Origin: Peronospora farinosa
Taxonomy: Eukaryota > Oomycota > Peronosporomycetes > Peronosporales > Peronosporaceae
DNA length: 64,000 bases
Assembly (NCBI GenBank): GCA_947646735.1
Contig: CANTFK010000986.1
Span: 186,001 to 250,000, forward strand
Direction of reading: 5' to 3'
Shown here: positions 43,471-53,562 of the stretch, one piece after another
Layout: each line of letters opens with the position of its first letter
Numbering within the stretch: the stretch's first letter is position 1
Translations under genes and position numbers: made by a program
The notes under the pieces: model-generated
The model's database searches: none
What the model was told of the DNA's origin: nothing
What the model saw: only the letters and a program-made list of their open reading frames with translations

Positions 43471-44086
43471 TCAGTGTAACGGAACATATTGCGCACAGAG
43501 GGCCATCGATCTCTCTGTGTTGACTACTAGTCGTGAGGAGTTCGTTCACGACCCTGACGTGAGGCCAATCGGATGAAGCGACCAGCAGATGTGTAAACAC
43601 TCTACTGACGTCATAACCGCTTCGTCGTTTGACGGACCGAGATAGCCAATCTATATTCGGCTGATACCGTGACAGCCACGGTATCCCAAGTATGCAATCA
43701 AATGCATTATTCATCTCGTACACCAAAAATTCGTCGTTGCTCTGGAAATCGTCGAAGGTGTACGGTAAAACCACTGTTTTACGCGGGACACGTTTTGGTT
43801 GTCCATCGGCAAGTTTGACAACGATGTCACCTGGACCTTCTGGAACCGTGACAGTCGACGGAAGAAGAGACAAACAGGATGCACGAAAAAAGTTGTTGGA
43901 AGCGCCAGAATCCAACAACGCTCGAAGTGGTCGCTTCACTCCAGCGACGATGAGACTGATAATAATCAGTCTCGAATCATCGCGCATGGTGGTGGCATTG
44001 AAGTGAGTATGAATCACTTTGGGGATAGGAGCCCGAGCTGCCACCTGAGTACTCGGGGCTCCATTTTTACCAGTAGGGCGCCCCAC
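43466..44086 (-). pseudogene. retropepsin of element C
   Basis: A 206-residue frame with the intact active-site block LLDSGASNNFF and the C-terminal FDCILGIPWLSRY. It is part of the polyprotein; alone it would process Gag if expressed. Elements A (DFGAS) and D (DSGAY) have damaged sites, so C is the best protease copy. Confidence 0.8.
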
Positions 44087-45127
44087 GCCTACTGAACCAA
44101 TCGTTTTTTGGCGGGACCACCGACGACACAGCGTCTCTCCGTGAGACAGCTGTGTTCATCGTCACCGGCGCAGGTGCTCGACAGACAGCCGCACGATGGC
44201 CTGTTTTGCCACAACGAAAAAACTTCATCGTGTTAGGATTGCGAATTTCGCGGCCTAATGATTTGCCGCGACCACGAGAGGACTCGATTGCATCAATTAC
44301 CATTGGATCTAAGCGAGACGTCCGGGGATGTTGTGACTTTGCGTGCAGGTACGACGACGCGATAGTGTAATATTCACGAAGCGCGAGGGCAAATGCCTCC
44401 TCGAGGGACTTTGGCTCAGCACGTGTGAGGCAGTAACGCGTCATGCCCTCTTGCATACCAAAAATAAAGACATGGACTTGTGAAGCCATGTCAATTGGCT
44501 TCGTGGTAATGCACGAAGCAAGATGACGTGTCTTCTGCACGTAGTCACGCATCGACAGCTTGCCCTGTCGGAGTGAGAAGAAATCTGCACGCAAGCGAGA
44601 TTCATCTTGAGGAGGCTCGAAAGCCAGTCGTAAGTCACGCTGGATATCGTCCAGCGTGGGGAACGCCGACTCATCTACGACGGGCTTTCCGAGAACCCAT
44701 TCCTTGCCTTTGCCAACAAGCAGAGACAGCAGAAAATTGACCATGGCCGTCGGAGCGTCAATTAATCTTGACGCTATTGCAATATCCACCTCGCGAAACC
44801 AGCGATTAAGGGGGAAACGATCCGTACCATCACCGAAGTACGTTGACGTCTCCATCTTGATAGCGTCATGGCGCGAAGTGCGCGAGGGAGTCAATACTCG
44901 CCGATTCGCTTCGGCGAGCTCGCGCACCATAAAGTCTTGGATGGCGGCACGTTGATCATCAGGCGTCGCTGTGCTCAGCAGCGACGTCACAATAGTTTCA
45001 CCAGACACCGCCGCGAGGCGATGTAGTGCCTGCCACTCCACCGAGGTGAGGTGTGGAAAATCAGAATGCTTTAGAGAGATCGCTAGAGCCCCGAAGACTC
45101 GTCCATGTTCATCTTGAATCTGGTCAT
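44067..45127 (-). pseudogene. gag of element C
   Basis: A capsid-type Gag followed by one zinc knuckle whose first Cys is Phe (KFFRCGKTGHRAAVC). The frame is open for over 330 residues, but the start ATG matching element D (45127) is put out of frame by a one-base loss near 45090; the open frame instead runs on into the LTR to 45188. It may still be made from another start. Confidence 0.75.
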
Positions 45128-45153
45128 TGGAAGCTCTACAAAGTGCTAACTGG

Positions 45154-45506
45154 TGTAACGGGCTTAAAAACCCGTTACCGTCTTTCACTAAAAGGGCGTT
45201 GAGGAAGCGCTCTTAATTAACTCGTAAATATAACTCTGTTTTATTTTTGTTTTAGTTTTGATTCAAAGTAAGTGCGAATATGTTCCCTAGCTCATGGGAA
45301 CCACTCAATATGGAAGTCAATATATTAATTGGCTAATTATTGGGTCTGGCACTGCAAATCCTTTAATGACGGTTCAAATCCGTCCCCAATAATGAACCAA
45401 TAATAAAATGACGCGCAGTATCCAATAATCGGATACTGCCCTATGCCTACTTATGTAATTATGAATTAATCCTATAACTACTTATGTAATAGGTAGACCC
45501 ATTACA
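45154..45506 (-). repeat. 5' LTR of element C with 32-bp insert
   Basis: TGTAAC to ATTACA, 353 bp, longer than its partner because of the insert at 45353-45384. Confidence 0.9.
45353..45384 (+). other. tRNA-Cys(GCA)-like 3' half inserted in the LTR
   Basis: The 32-bp insert, with the adjoining AC, reads an anticodon loop CTGCAAA (GCA at 34-36), a variable region and a perfectly paired T arm GACGG-TTCAAAT-CCGTC. The LTR sequence on both sides is otherwise continuous with other copies. Confidence 0.75.
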
Positions 45507-47636
45507 TTTGGCGCTATAAAACTCAAGGGCTCTCCAGGAACCATGACTGAGGGTCGAGTTGTTCTCCGCAACGTTGTCGATGAGGAGCCTGTCCCCAGTG
45601 TGGCATTAGCCATCATCGTCAGAGGTCTTTCGAGGTCCATGTTATCTGGAATGTACTCGCATGAGCCGATCAATTCCATTCCGTCGTCTTTCATCGTATG
45701 ATGTCATAAGACTTGTACATTTAGACTCGGGCCATTCTAATGGCCTTAATTTGCGCCTTCTTTACCCCTCTGGCCACACCCTCGGTAGATTGTGCCTGTG
45801 GATTTGGCGCTCTTCCAGAAATCTTGCAAACGCCGCGTCAAAGTATGTCTGTAGATTGCCTACCGGGTTGAAAAGCGCCGTACCCGGCATCTTCCCACGT
45901 GGCAAAGAAAAAATCAATGCTCGTCCTTGCTGATAATCTATTGGCTAAAATTTGATTCACCAGTAGCACGGATTTCCATCAGATGTCCACGCGTCACCGA
46001 ATCGTGAGCTCGCTGTTCCTGCTTCGCGCCCCTCGCTTGGGCCTGAAGAAGAGCCACACTTGTAGGTTTTAGTGACATCCTGGTAGCATAGCAAGTAGCA
46101 AATGAACCTTGCGACGAGTGCCCCGCCACGGCCTGTGTACATGGCGGCAGGGTTTTCGTGCGGTCGATGTTGCTTCGGGCATAAATTTTTTGTCGACTTG
46201 AAGGAGGGTGACTAGCGCGTGATTGCGTCCTTTATTTTTTTCAGCCTTGGCAGTGTCGACACAGGTCCACTGAGCTGTCCAAGTAGCGAAATCTAGAGGG
46301 TTATAGTGACGGGGTCGCTTTTCAGAAATGCATTAAGCTTGCGTCGATGGTATGCTCTCGTTACATCAGCGTCCAAATAGGTTCACGGTCCTGACTTCTC
46401 GGGGCCTCCGGACTTGGTGTTACCTGGCGCCTATATTCTAGTTTTTTTTATCCTATTGCTCCCTTAATCGCTGACAAATTGTCATTTCAGTAGCTCTTCG
46501 GATTTATGCTCAATATTGACCTGAACATCTTCATCTTCTTGGGGCTCGCGGTGATAATTTTCGTCTTCAAACGATTTGGGCACGCGCACCATTGTGGTGG
46601 AGTGGGTTCTTTAATCTGGGTGATGAGACCTCAAACCACTCACTGTGTCGGACTGCCGACTTTCGGAGGGGGTACCCCGATGCCGAATCTAAAAATTTCT
46701 CTCACCTTGCGTACCCGTCGACTGGAGGGTTGCATTCTTCAGAAATGTGGGTGAGGATGTATATGATTGCCTTGAAAAGGTAGACCTGGGGAATCGTGAG
46801 TGGATATACTTTACTCGGTGGACCATTTGGTGGCCACTAGATCGACCTAGTCGAGAGATATCTTACATCCATTTTTTTCAGGTATCTTGTCGCTCCTGAC
46901 CTTATCCTTGATTGTCTCAGGGGTGTTAACCACATGACCTTTGCTTTGCTCCCGGACCGTGAGGTGAGGTAGCCGCTGTCGATAGCGGGTTTTTGAGGGA
47001 GCTAATGAGACAAACCCACAGGCCAAATACTTTCGGGGAATTTTTTCGCGCATAAGTATGGTCACGCGACTGTCGTCAACGGGGGGGGGGACAAAATATA
47101 TTCCTTCCCCGGAACAAGGAGGGGGGGGGTTAATTCACCAAGTTCCTTTTATACGCGACGAAGTCGTGTCACGGAGATCACAACTGAGTAGCTTTAATAT
47201 AGTTTTATCATTTTATTTATTTACTGTTTCCTTGCCTAAAGCCCTGATTCTTTGTGCATACTGGTCAGAAATAGCTCGGCCTCGAGGGACCGTAGTGAAC
47301 CCAGAAAGACCGAGGTCTTCCGATAAGAGAGCCAGGTCTACCGATGAGGGGCCGAGATCTCCGAGGGGGAACCGGGTTTATCAATGAGGGGACCGCGGTC
47401 AACTCCTTTCGGTACCGTTTAACAGGTACCCTGGTAATGATCTTCCCTTTGTCGATTCTGCAAATCATACTTATCCAACGGTCGCTTTACCCCAAGTCCC
47501 CCTCCTCTTGGTTCCTTCTCCCTGGGACGCGGTACCTTATTTCTTCAATCCAACTGACTCCTAGGCTACTCTTGTCGACAAGCACTTCACCACAAAGGTA
47601 GACCTAATCTCGGGAGATTTAGGGAATATCGGATGG
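45507..47636 (-). mobile_element. Gypsy-like remnant, family G copy 2
   Basis: Parallels 900-3388 block by block, including a degraded gag near 46530-46760 (plus-strand complement of the STTMVRVPGSS region) and imperfect tandem repeats at about 47280-47395. Long G runs lie at about 47080-47130. Bounded by elements C and F. Confidence 0.55.
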
Positions 47637-47802
47637 TGTAACAGGACATCTAGTTACACGTAAACATAAAGTAATATACTTAATGTTTGGTCTAAAAGTA
47701 TCCATGATTACTTTTGACCTATCACTTGGGTGGGATACACAAATGTGATCCACCCTCGTGAATGTGATATCCATTGATGGATTCACATTAGAAGGGATGA
47801 CG
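47637..47802 (-). repeat. 3' LTR (at least part) of family F
   Basis: Starts TGTAACAGG and lies directly after the pol stop. A related block is at 37945-37985. Inner limit uncertain. Confidence 0.5.
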
Positions 47803-49071
47803 CTAGTTCTCGTCAAGAGTGCCTAAGGAGGCGTACCTCCTTACTGAGCCCTGGTGGAGAGCTCGTATCTCTTCTGAGATGCGTGAAGGGATTGCTACTT
47901 TGCAATCCCCTTTACGAGCGCGCTGGGCGCTCGTTTTCCGATGGTCCTTCACCATCGGGTGTCCCTTGTCGTACTGTTCGACAAGGCCGGGAACGTCGGC
48001 CATCAGTTGGGCCCGAGGTTCCCAGCTATCCGCCGAAGGCGGATAGCCACGCCACCGGACGAGATAACTTGTCCGACGTCCCTTCACCTCACGGTAATAT
48101 AGTAAGCGTTCCACGAGGAAGTGCTTCCCACCATGGAAGTCCACCAGCGGATGCGGTGGTGGAGGGAAAACCCTGTCCGATTCTTTCATCGGACTTGTCT
48201 GCTGAGTTAGACGGGTTTGCCCGTGTAACTCGTGAGCTACGTTGTGATGTTGACCACGAACGGGAGAAGCGTCGCCGCTTAGAGGACATTGTGCGACAGC
48301 TTGGGTTTGACCATGAGAAGTCTCGGGAAAACAATGCTGTCGCACTAATGGAGGATGAACGGCGACTTCATTCTTTAAGTAACGAGCTGGAGACAGCTCG
48401 TCAGAAGATCGTCCAATATCATGGGACGATCTCATCTCTACACGACCAGGTATCAAATCTGGTTCTTGACAACAAGAATCTGAAGGGGATTCTTGAGAGT
48501 AATGGCTATCTTCGCCGTTCGAAGAAGCCGCGTACTGAACGTACGGACGAAGACGTCCCACGTAAAACGTATGATGCGTACGCATCCTGCGTGGAAACTC
48601 GATCGTGTATGCGTTGCCTAGGCGGCGCAATACACGAAGCGGGTCGATGTACCTGGGCAACAATTTATTGCTGCCCACGTTAGTCACTACATGTTTAGGT
48701 AGGTTTACTGTTGACAGTAAAACTAAATCACCTTCAATAAATGTCTGAGCATTTGCCTTTCTATTATTGTCTGCGTTTCGCTTTTGCTTATCCACCGCTT
48801 CTGCGATGGAGTCTTGCACGAAACGGACTACCGCTTCACGAGTCAGCAGGAAATCCTCAGCTGACTCGTTGCTTTTGGCTGCAGTGCATTGTGAGTGCAC
48901 TGCAGAGATATCGGTTACTAACTTAGCAAGAACATTACTGTTCTCACTTGTGATACCTCGAACGATGCTGATATCATCAGCATCGTTATCAGTAAGAGCG
49001 TCATCGCTCTTACTTTCTTCCTCTTCACCGAAGTCGAATGGTACGATTTCGGTTACTTTCGCGTCGACCAT
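47803..49071 (-). CDS. pol C-terminus of family F: integrase tail, linker, chromodomain
   Basis: An uninterrupted 422-residue frame. It includes the integrase C-terminal block (LGNAYTIEFPRRMRTHHTFY, VGRLRPYV), a Ser/Gln-rich linker, and a well-formed chromodomain, YYREVKGRRTSYLVRWRGYP and SADSWEP, with cage aromatics Tyr, Trp and Trp. It ends 166 bp before the element's end. The 266-residue antisense frame 47883-48683 lies wholly inside it, so both strands are open for 800 bp. It is a fragment of a polyprotein; the first Met is not a true start. Confidence 0.8.
   Translation of the reverse strand: MVDAKVTEIVPFDFGEEEESKSDDALTDNDADDISIVRGITSENSNVLAKLVTDISAVHSQCTAAKSNESAEDFLLTREAVVRFVQDSIAEAVDKQKRNADNNRKANAQTFIEGDLVLLSTVNLPKHVVTNVGSNKLLPRYIDPLRVLRRLGNAYTIEFPRRMRTHHTFYVGRLRPYVQYAASSNGEDSHYSQESPSDSCCQEPDLIPGRVEMRSSHDIGRSSDELSPARYLKNEVAVHPPLVRQHCFPETSHGQTQAVAQCPLSGDASPVRGQHHNVAHELHGQTRLTQQTSPMKESDRVFPPPPHPLVDFHGGKHFLVERLLYYREVKGRRTSYLVRWRGYPPSADSWEPRAQLMADVPGLVEQYDKGHPMVKDHRKTSAQRARKGDCKVAIPSRISEEIRALHQGSVRRYASLGTLDEN
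47883..48683 (+). CDS. antisense coiled-coil frame of family F
   Basis: 266 residues, opposite to pol, beginning about 240 bp from the outer edge of the LTR. The N-terminal 95 residues are Pro/Ser-rich. Then comes a long coiled coil from about 105 to 215: HEREKRRRLEDIVRQLGFDH, later LHSLSNELETARQKIVQYHG and SLHDQVSNLVLDNKNLKGIL. A nuclear-signal-like RRSKKPR follows, and the last 40 residues carry six Cys. Heptads with Leu at a and d positions are clear over at least five turns. No known family. Same place and layout as the antisense genes of families 1 and B, but little sequence similarity by eye. Could still be a chance frame. Confidence 0.45.
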   Translation: MKGLLLCNPLYERAGRSFSDGPSPSGVPCRTVRQGRERRPSVGPEVPSYPPKADSHATGRDNLSDVPSPHGNIVSVPRGSASHHGSPPADAVVEGKPCPILSSDLSAELDGFARVTRELRCDVDHEREKRRRLEDIVRQLGFDHEKSRENNAVALMEDERRLHSLSNELETARQKIVQYHGTISSLHDQVSNLVLDNKNLKGILESNGYLRRSKKPRTERTDEDVPRKTYDAYASCVETRSCMRCLGGAIHEAGRCTWATIYCCPR

Positions 49072-49185
49072 AACGTCGTCGCGTGATGAGCTAGAGCCAG
49101 ATTGGTTCTCGCTCGAGCGAGTCCCCCCCCCTTAAATTAGAGTCATCCTCTACTAAGGTGGGGACACGTGGATGGCGAAGGCCAT

Positions 49186-49837
49186 TCACGTAGAACGGTG
49201 TATGCGTCGTGGACGCATGCACGGAGTTGTTGATGGCGAATTCGACCATCGACAAGAACTCACTCCAACTTGTAAAAGAGTGGACGTACCTTCGAAGAAT
49301 CTCTTCGAGGACGCGATTGGCGCGTTCAGTCTGACCATCAGTTTATGAATGGTCAGAAGTAGACATTGTGAGCCGTGTTCCAAGTGTGTGGAACACGGAA
49401 CGCCAAAACTCAGCCGTGAACCGGGGGTCCCTATCGGACACAAGTTCACGGGGTAAACCGTGCAATCGAAAGATTGTATCGATAAACACTCGTGCACATC
49501 CCTCTGCTGTGATCGACTCAGGTACAGCAACAAGATGTACCATCTTGCTGAACCTGTCTACAAACACGAGAATACCATTATTCCCGTGAGCGTCTTTGGG
49601 AAACCCAAAGACGAAGTCCATTGATACGGACTTCCAGCACTCTTCCGGAACAGGTAGAGGCTGCAATGGTGCACGGAGTGAAGGACTAGGCTTCACTCGT
49701 TGACACACCTCGCAAGCACGCACGTACTTGCGCACGAACTTATACTGGCGTGGCCAGTAAAAGTCGCGACTGACCGTGAGATAAGTCTTCTCACGGCCAC
49801 GATGCCCACTTATTGGTGCATCGTGACATTCAAACAT
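49186..49837 (-). pseudogene. integrase of family F
   Basis: Zinc region GHRGREKTYLTV and ACEVCQRVKP, then the core: VSMDFVFGFP (Asp), LVSDRDPRFT (Asp). A stop after MSTSDHS at 49343 cuts it off before the Glu block; the remainder continues in another frame (49186-49340). Confidence 0.85.
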
Positions 49838-50183
49838 GATCCGTAACCTGAGATCATGTTGTGGCGGTACAACGACACGAGGCGTACGGCTGTGTAGTAC
49901 AGTAAGCCGTCCCGCTGGGTGTATCGATCGAGAGAAGATCGATACATGGCAGGCAAGCGCTTCTTAGCTTGCTTGCATGGGTCCTTTAGGTACTCCATCA
50001 GGCGTACAAGATCATTATCTTGTGCGCATTCCCTTCTAATGTCGTCGAGTTTACTCGAAGAAAAGACGCTGGTACGCAGCGACGACAGTGGTGTTCACAT
50101 CACTGTCGGATTGCACAGTCGGCCTAAAGTAAGGCCGACGTAAAAGAGCATTGACGAAGACGTTAAGTCGTCCCGGTTATGCT

Positions 50184-50594
50184 TCACGGAGAAGTTGTAG
50201 TCCGCGAGAACGACAACCATCTCGCCATTATTTGCGAGAAGTGTGGACTGTTTACAGCCGTGCTCAATGATACATGGTCTGTATACACTATAAAAGGTCT
50301 ATCTCCTAAGCGATATACACGAAAACTAGCCAGTGCATACTTCATGGCAAGGAGTTTCTTGTCATGCACCGGATAGTTGCACTCTTCTTGTTGCAGCTGA
50401 CGCGGTTGGTAGCAGACGACGCGCTCTGCGCCTTCTGTGTCATATTGTATCAGTGCAAAGCCGATTGCAAAATTGCTGGCGTCACAGACCACATGAAATG
50501 GTCTGTCTTGATCGGCAATCGCCAATACTGGAGATTGCATCAAGCTTTGCTTGATACGTTCAAAGGGACGCTGACAGTCAGTGTTCCCATCCAC
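50184..50594 (-). pseudogene. RNase H of family F
   Basis: VVCDASNFAIGFALIQYD and YPVHDKKLLAMKYALASF are present. The frame overlaps the end of the RT frame by 55 bp in a different phase and stops at 50184. Confidence 0.8.
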
Positions 50595-51487
50595 TTAACA
50601 TTTTTCTTGAGTAAACAAGAAAGATGTACTGTCATCTCGGTGTAGTTTCGTGAGTACTTGTGCAAGTACGCATCTAGCCCAAGGAACTTCCTTATTCCCT
50701 TGTCATCGACTGGTACTGGCCAGACGGTGATCGCCTTGATCTTCTCTGGATCAGGGCGTACGCCGTTCTTTCCGACGATGCACCCAAGAAGTGGTATTTT
50801 GCTAGCTGCGAATATACACTTCTTAAGGTTGGCGAACAACTTATGCTCGCGCATAAGTGTAAGAACCTTACGGACGTGGAGTCTATGGACTTCCACGTCT
50901 GTTTTCCCGTCCATAGCTCGACTATGGACGAACACATCATCGAAGTAACTCGGTGCGAATTCGCGCACCGGTCTCAATAGCTGTGAAACACATCTATTGA
51001 ATGTGACCGGTGCATTACTGAGCCCTTGCGGCATCACAAACCATTTCCAGAGCATACCACTGGGAGTGCTCACTGCTGTGTACGGGATGTCCCGTTTACG
51101 CATTATGATCTGATAGAAACCATCCATCAGATCGATGGACGAAAAGATAATACTCTTAGACATACCATCTATGATTACGTCCTTTCTCGGTATCGGCGTT
51201 TGCGCCAGTATCGTTGCAGCGTTCAACTTATTGAACGCGTGCACTATCCGCCACCCTCCTGTGGCCTTGCGCGCACAGAAGGTAGGAGAGATGTGAGGTG
51301 AAGTTGACTCCCTCACATGGCCCGCTGCTAGGCGATTGGCAAAGAACAAGTCGATCGCCTCGACCTGTTCCCGTGGCAGTGGCCACTGCTTCATGACACA
51401 ATATTTTGTGCCTGGAACGAGGTCGATCTCGTGTCGGGTACCTTTATCCTTAGGTTTACTCACACATAACGGATACAGAGAATACAT
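50540..51487 (-). pseudogene. reverse transcriptase of family F
   Basis: A 315-residue frame with ARKATGGWRIVHAFNKLNAA, SIDLMDGFYQI (first Asp), VMPQGLSNAPVTFNRCV and an intact SYFDDVFVHSR, then the connection region. Catalytic residues are present. Frame breaks on both sides stop it from being part of a full polyprotein. Confidence 0.85.
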
Positions 51488-52060
51488 CCTTGAATTCGAC
51501 CAAATCCTTATACAAAGTATTTGACTTCAGTGACTTAGGATTGCGATGTGCATCGCTCAATCCGAGTCTTCTCATCAAGGACCTTTTCGTCCATTGATGA
51601 GCTAATGTGAACCCGTTCATTCTCGGCAAATACTTTTTCTAACCGAATGTCAGTCATGTACTCGTCCTCTGCGACGAGAAAACAGATGTTCTTGACTTTG
51701 CCACTACGCAGATCGCACAAGAACCTTTTAGAATCGAGCGTAGGCAACTACGGTATCTCCGAATATAACTTTGGAGGCGCGATCAGATCAAGCGTATAAG
51801 TGCCTACTTTTGATCCGTCACTAACCAAGACGTTTAACGTCTCGGTTACTTTCTGGGGACTTATTCCCTCAGGGCGCTGTAGACTAGTTTCTTCGGTGAT
51901 TTCTTCCTGGGGACTTATTCCCGCAGGTTCGATCAAACTTGTTCCATCGACTTCCTCTTGCTGTGGCGGCGCAACTACAGCAAGATCCTCTACGATCAAC
52001 TCTCCAGTTAATCTAGGATTACCGTGTCGCCGCTTCTGGGCAACCGGTTTGCTCTTCTGT

Positions 52061-52065
52061 GAATG
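52061..52065. other. target-site duplication, left of element D
   Basis: GAATG here is repeated exactly at 59615-59619, flanking the two LTRs. Confidence 0.85.
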
Positions 52066-52372
52066 TTTAACGGGCTAAGGACCCGTTACCGTCTTACACT
52101 AAAAGGGCTTTGAGGAAGCGCTCTTAATTAACTCGTAAATATAACTCTGTTTTATTTTTGTTTTATTTTTAATTCGCAGTAAGTGCGAATATGTTCCCTA
52201 GCTCGTGGGAACCACTCAATATGGAAGTCAATTTATTATTGGCTAATTATTGGGTCTGGCACCCCAATAATAAAATGACACGCAGTATCCGCTAATCGAA
52301 TACTGCCCTATGCCTACTTATGTAATTATGTATTATTCCTATAACTACTCATGTAATAGGTTGCCCATTACA
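52066..52372 (-). repeat. 3' LTR of element D
   Basis: 307 bp; begins TTTAAC where others have TGTAAC (one substitution) and ends ATTACA. The adjoining 52373-52388 complement is purine-rich. Confidence 0.9.
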
Positions 52373-52489
52373 TCACCCATCCCTCTTTAAGTTGTGCTTA
52401 CTACAACGTAAGCACATAACATGTAAATGATTCTTTTCACCAAAGATGCAGCGACACAACCTCGAACCTGCTCAGTGACACACAACTGA

Positions 52490-53562
52490 GCAGCATGACC
52501 CTGGCCGTGCGCGCAAGGATATATCTGACGACAACAACTGTACGATCTGCAGGGAGCAGACACCGCGAGTCACGGAAGCACACTTGATTCCGTGGACGCT
52601 ATACAGTTATATCGGCGCTAATCATCCAGAATTGCGAGAGCTCATAACGAAACTCTTCATTCGCTATCCTTCCGTTGGTGCAGTGGTTTACCACTGAGTT
52701 CTTGATCGTGATGTCGCTGGTTCGATCCCCATATGCGCCAAATTCGATTCGCTATGGCATCCCACACAGTCGCAAAAGTCATCCAGGTTTTCTCGAGCCT
52801 CATAATAAATCTCGGAATCGCTTGGGGACTCGTCGTCAAAGTTCTGTTGCTCGCGAGCATCACGGCTCGCGAGATTGGGGATGGAATCGGCAGCATCACT
52901 CGCAATAGCCGTCTTCCTACGCGACTCATAATCCTCGACCACTTCTGGTACATCTTGGAACAGCGTACTCGATGGCTCCCATGTATCGTCCGCCGGGGAA
53001 TATCCCAACCAGCGAACCCTGTAATGTTTCTCGACATGCTTCTTCATGGGCGCCGAGTAATAACTCGGCGCCTGGAGCTTTTGATCCTCGTGATCGACAA
53101 TTTGGTCGACAATCCAGCGTCGCGCACTCGATGCATCAACTAAGGGAGGAGGAGCATCACAACGGAAGGCCTCTGGCGATGAGCGCCTATTCTCGCAATC
53201 GGGCGCCTGTACAGTCGAATGACGAGCTGCGCCTACTTCGCGCTGAAGCCGAGGAATCTAAGAATGCCCTACTTGATGCTCGCGAGATGGCTGAGAGAGC
53301 TCAAGATCGTGCGGATGCTGCGACTGAGGCTGCTGAGCGGACTCGACGTGAGCAGCTGGTACTGGTGGAGCGCCTACGTCAACTTGAGATGACTGCGTTC
53401 GGAGGGCCCCAGCAGATCGAGTCTGCACGCGTTCGGGCAGGACTTGATCCCAGTCGTCGTCAACGTCGTCGTCAACGTCGTCGTCAAGGGATGTCGGATT
53501 TCGAGCCGGCACAGAAGAGCGGGGAAGATTCGAAGGGAGATCCGCCGGCAGGTAAGCCTTGA
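52490..53562 (+). pseudogene. antisense coiled-coil gene of element D
   Basis: The first part in one frame has CTICREQTPRVTEAHLIPW and ELRELITKLFIRYPSVG (52546-52680). A single-base loss after the ATG at 52494 and the tRNA-like segment break it. The C-terminal 128 codons (ATG about 53178 to stop 53562) are open and match element C and A closely: SKNALLDAREMAERAQDRAD, then RVRAGLDPSRRQRRRQ. About 400 bp present in C (39650-40130) is missing here. Confidence 0.45.
52672..52738 (+). other. tRNA-like segment with A and B boxes, element D
   Basis: Same segment as at 4012-4070: TTGGTGCAGTGG and CTGGTTCGATCC with a terminal GCGCCA. It is inserted in the antisense gene. Confidence 0.4.

Larger units (their letters stand above)
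39069..45506 (-). mobile_element. Ty3/Gypsy element C (family 1), RT-deleted
   Basis: Two LTRs, gag, protease, RNase H, part of integrase, chromodomain and an antisense gene, all in the family-1 order. About 1.3 kb covering reverse transcriptase is missing at the junction near 42908. The element is non-autonomous but keeps the longest gag of the three copies. Confidence 0.9.

Noticed and set aside
42821..43576. 251-residue plus-strand frame in element C
   Set aside because: Same repeat shadow as above, lengthened by the 165-bp duplication.
47080..47130. Long G homopolymers as a functional tract
   Set aside because: Could be a decayed polypurine tract, but copy 1 has no equal run there, and such runs are prone to sequencing error.
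52672..52738. Working tRNA gene
   Set aside because: Only the A and B boxes fit; acceptor and anticodon stems do not pair. Kept as tRNA-like.
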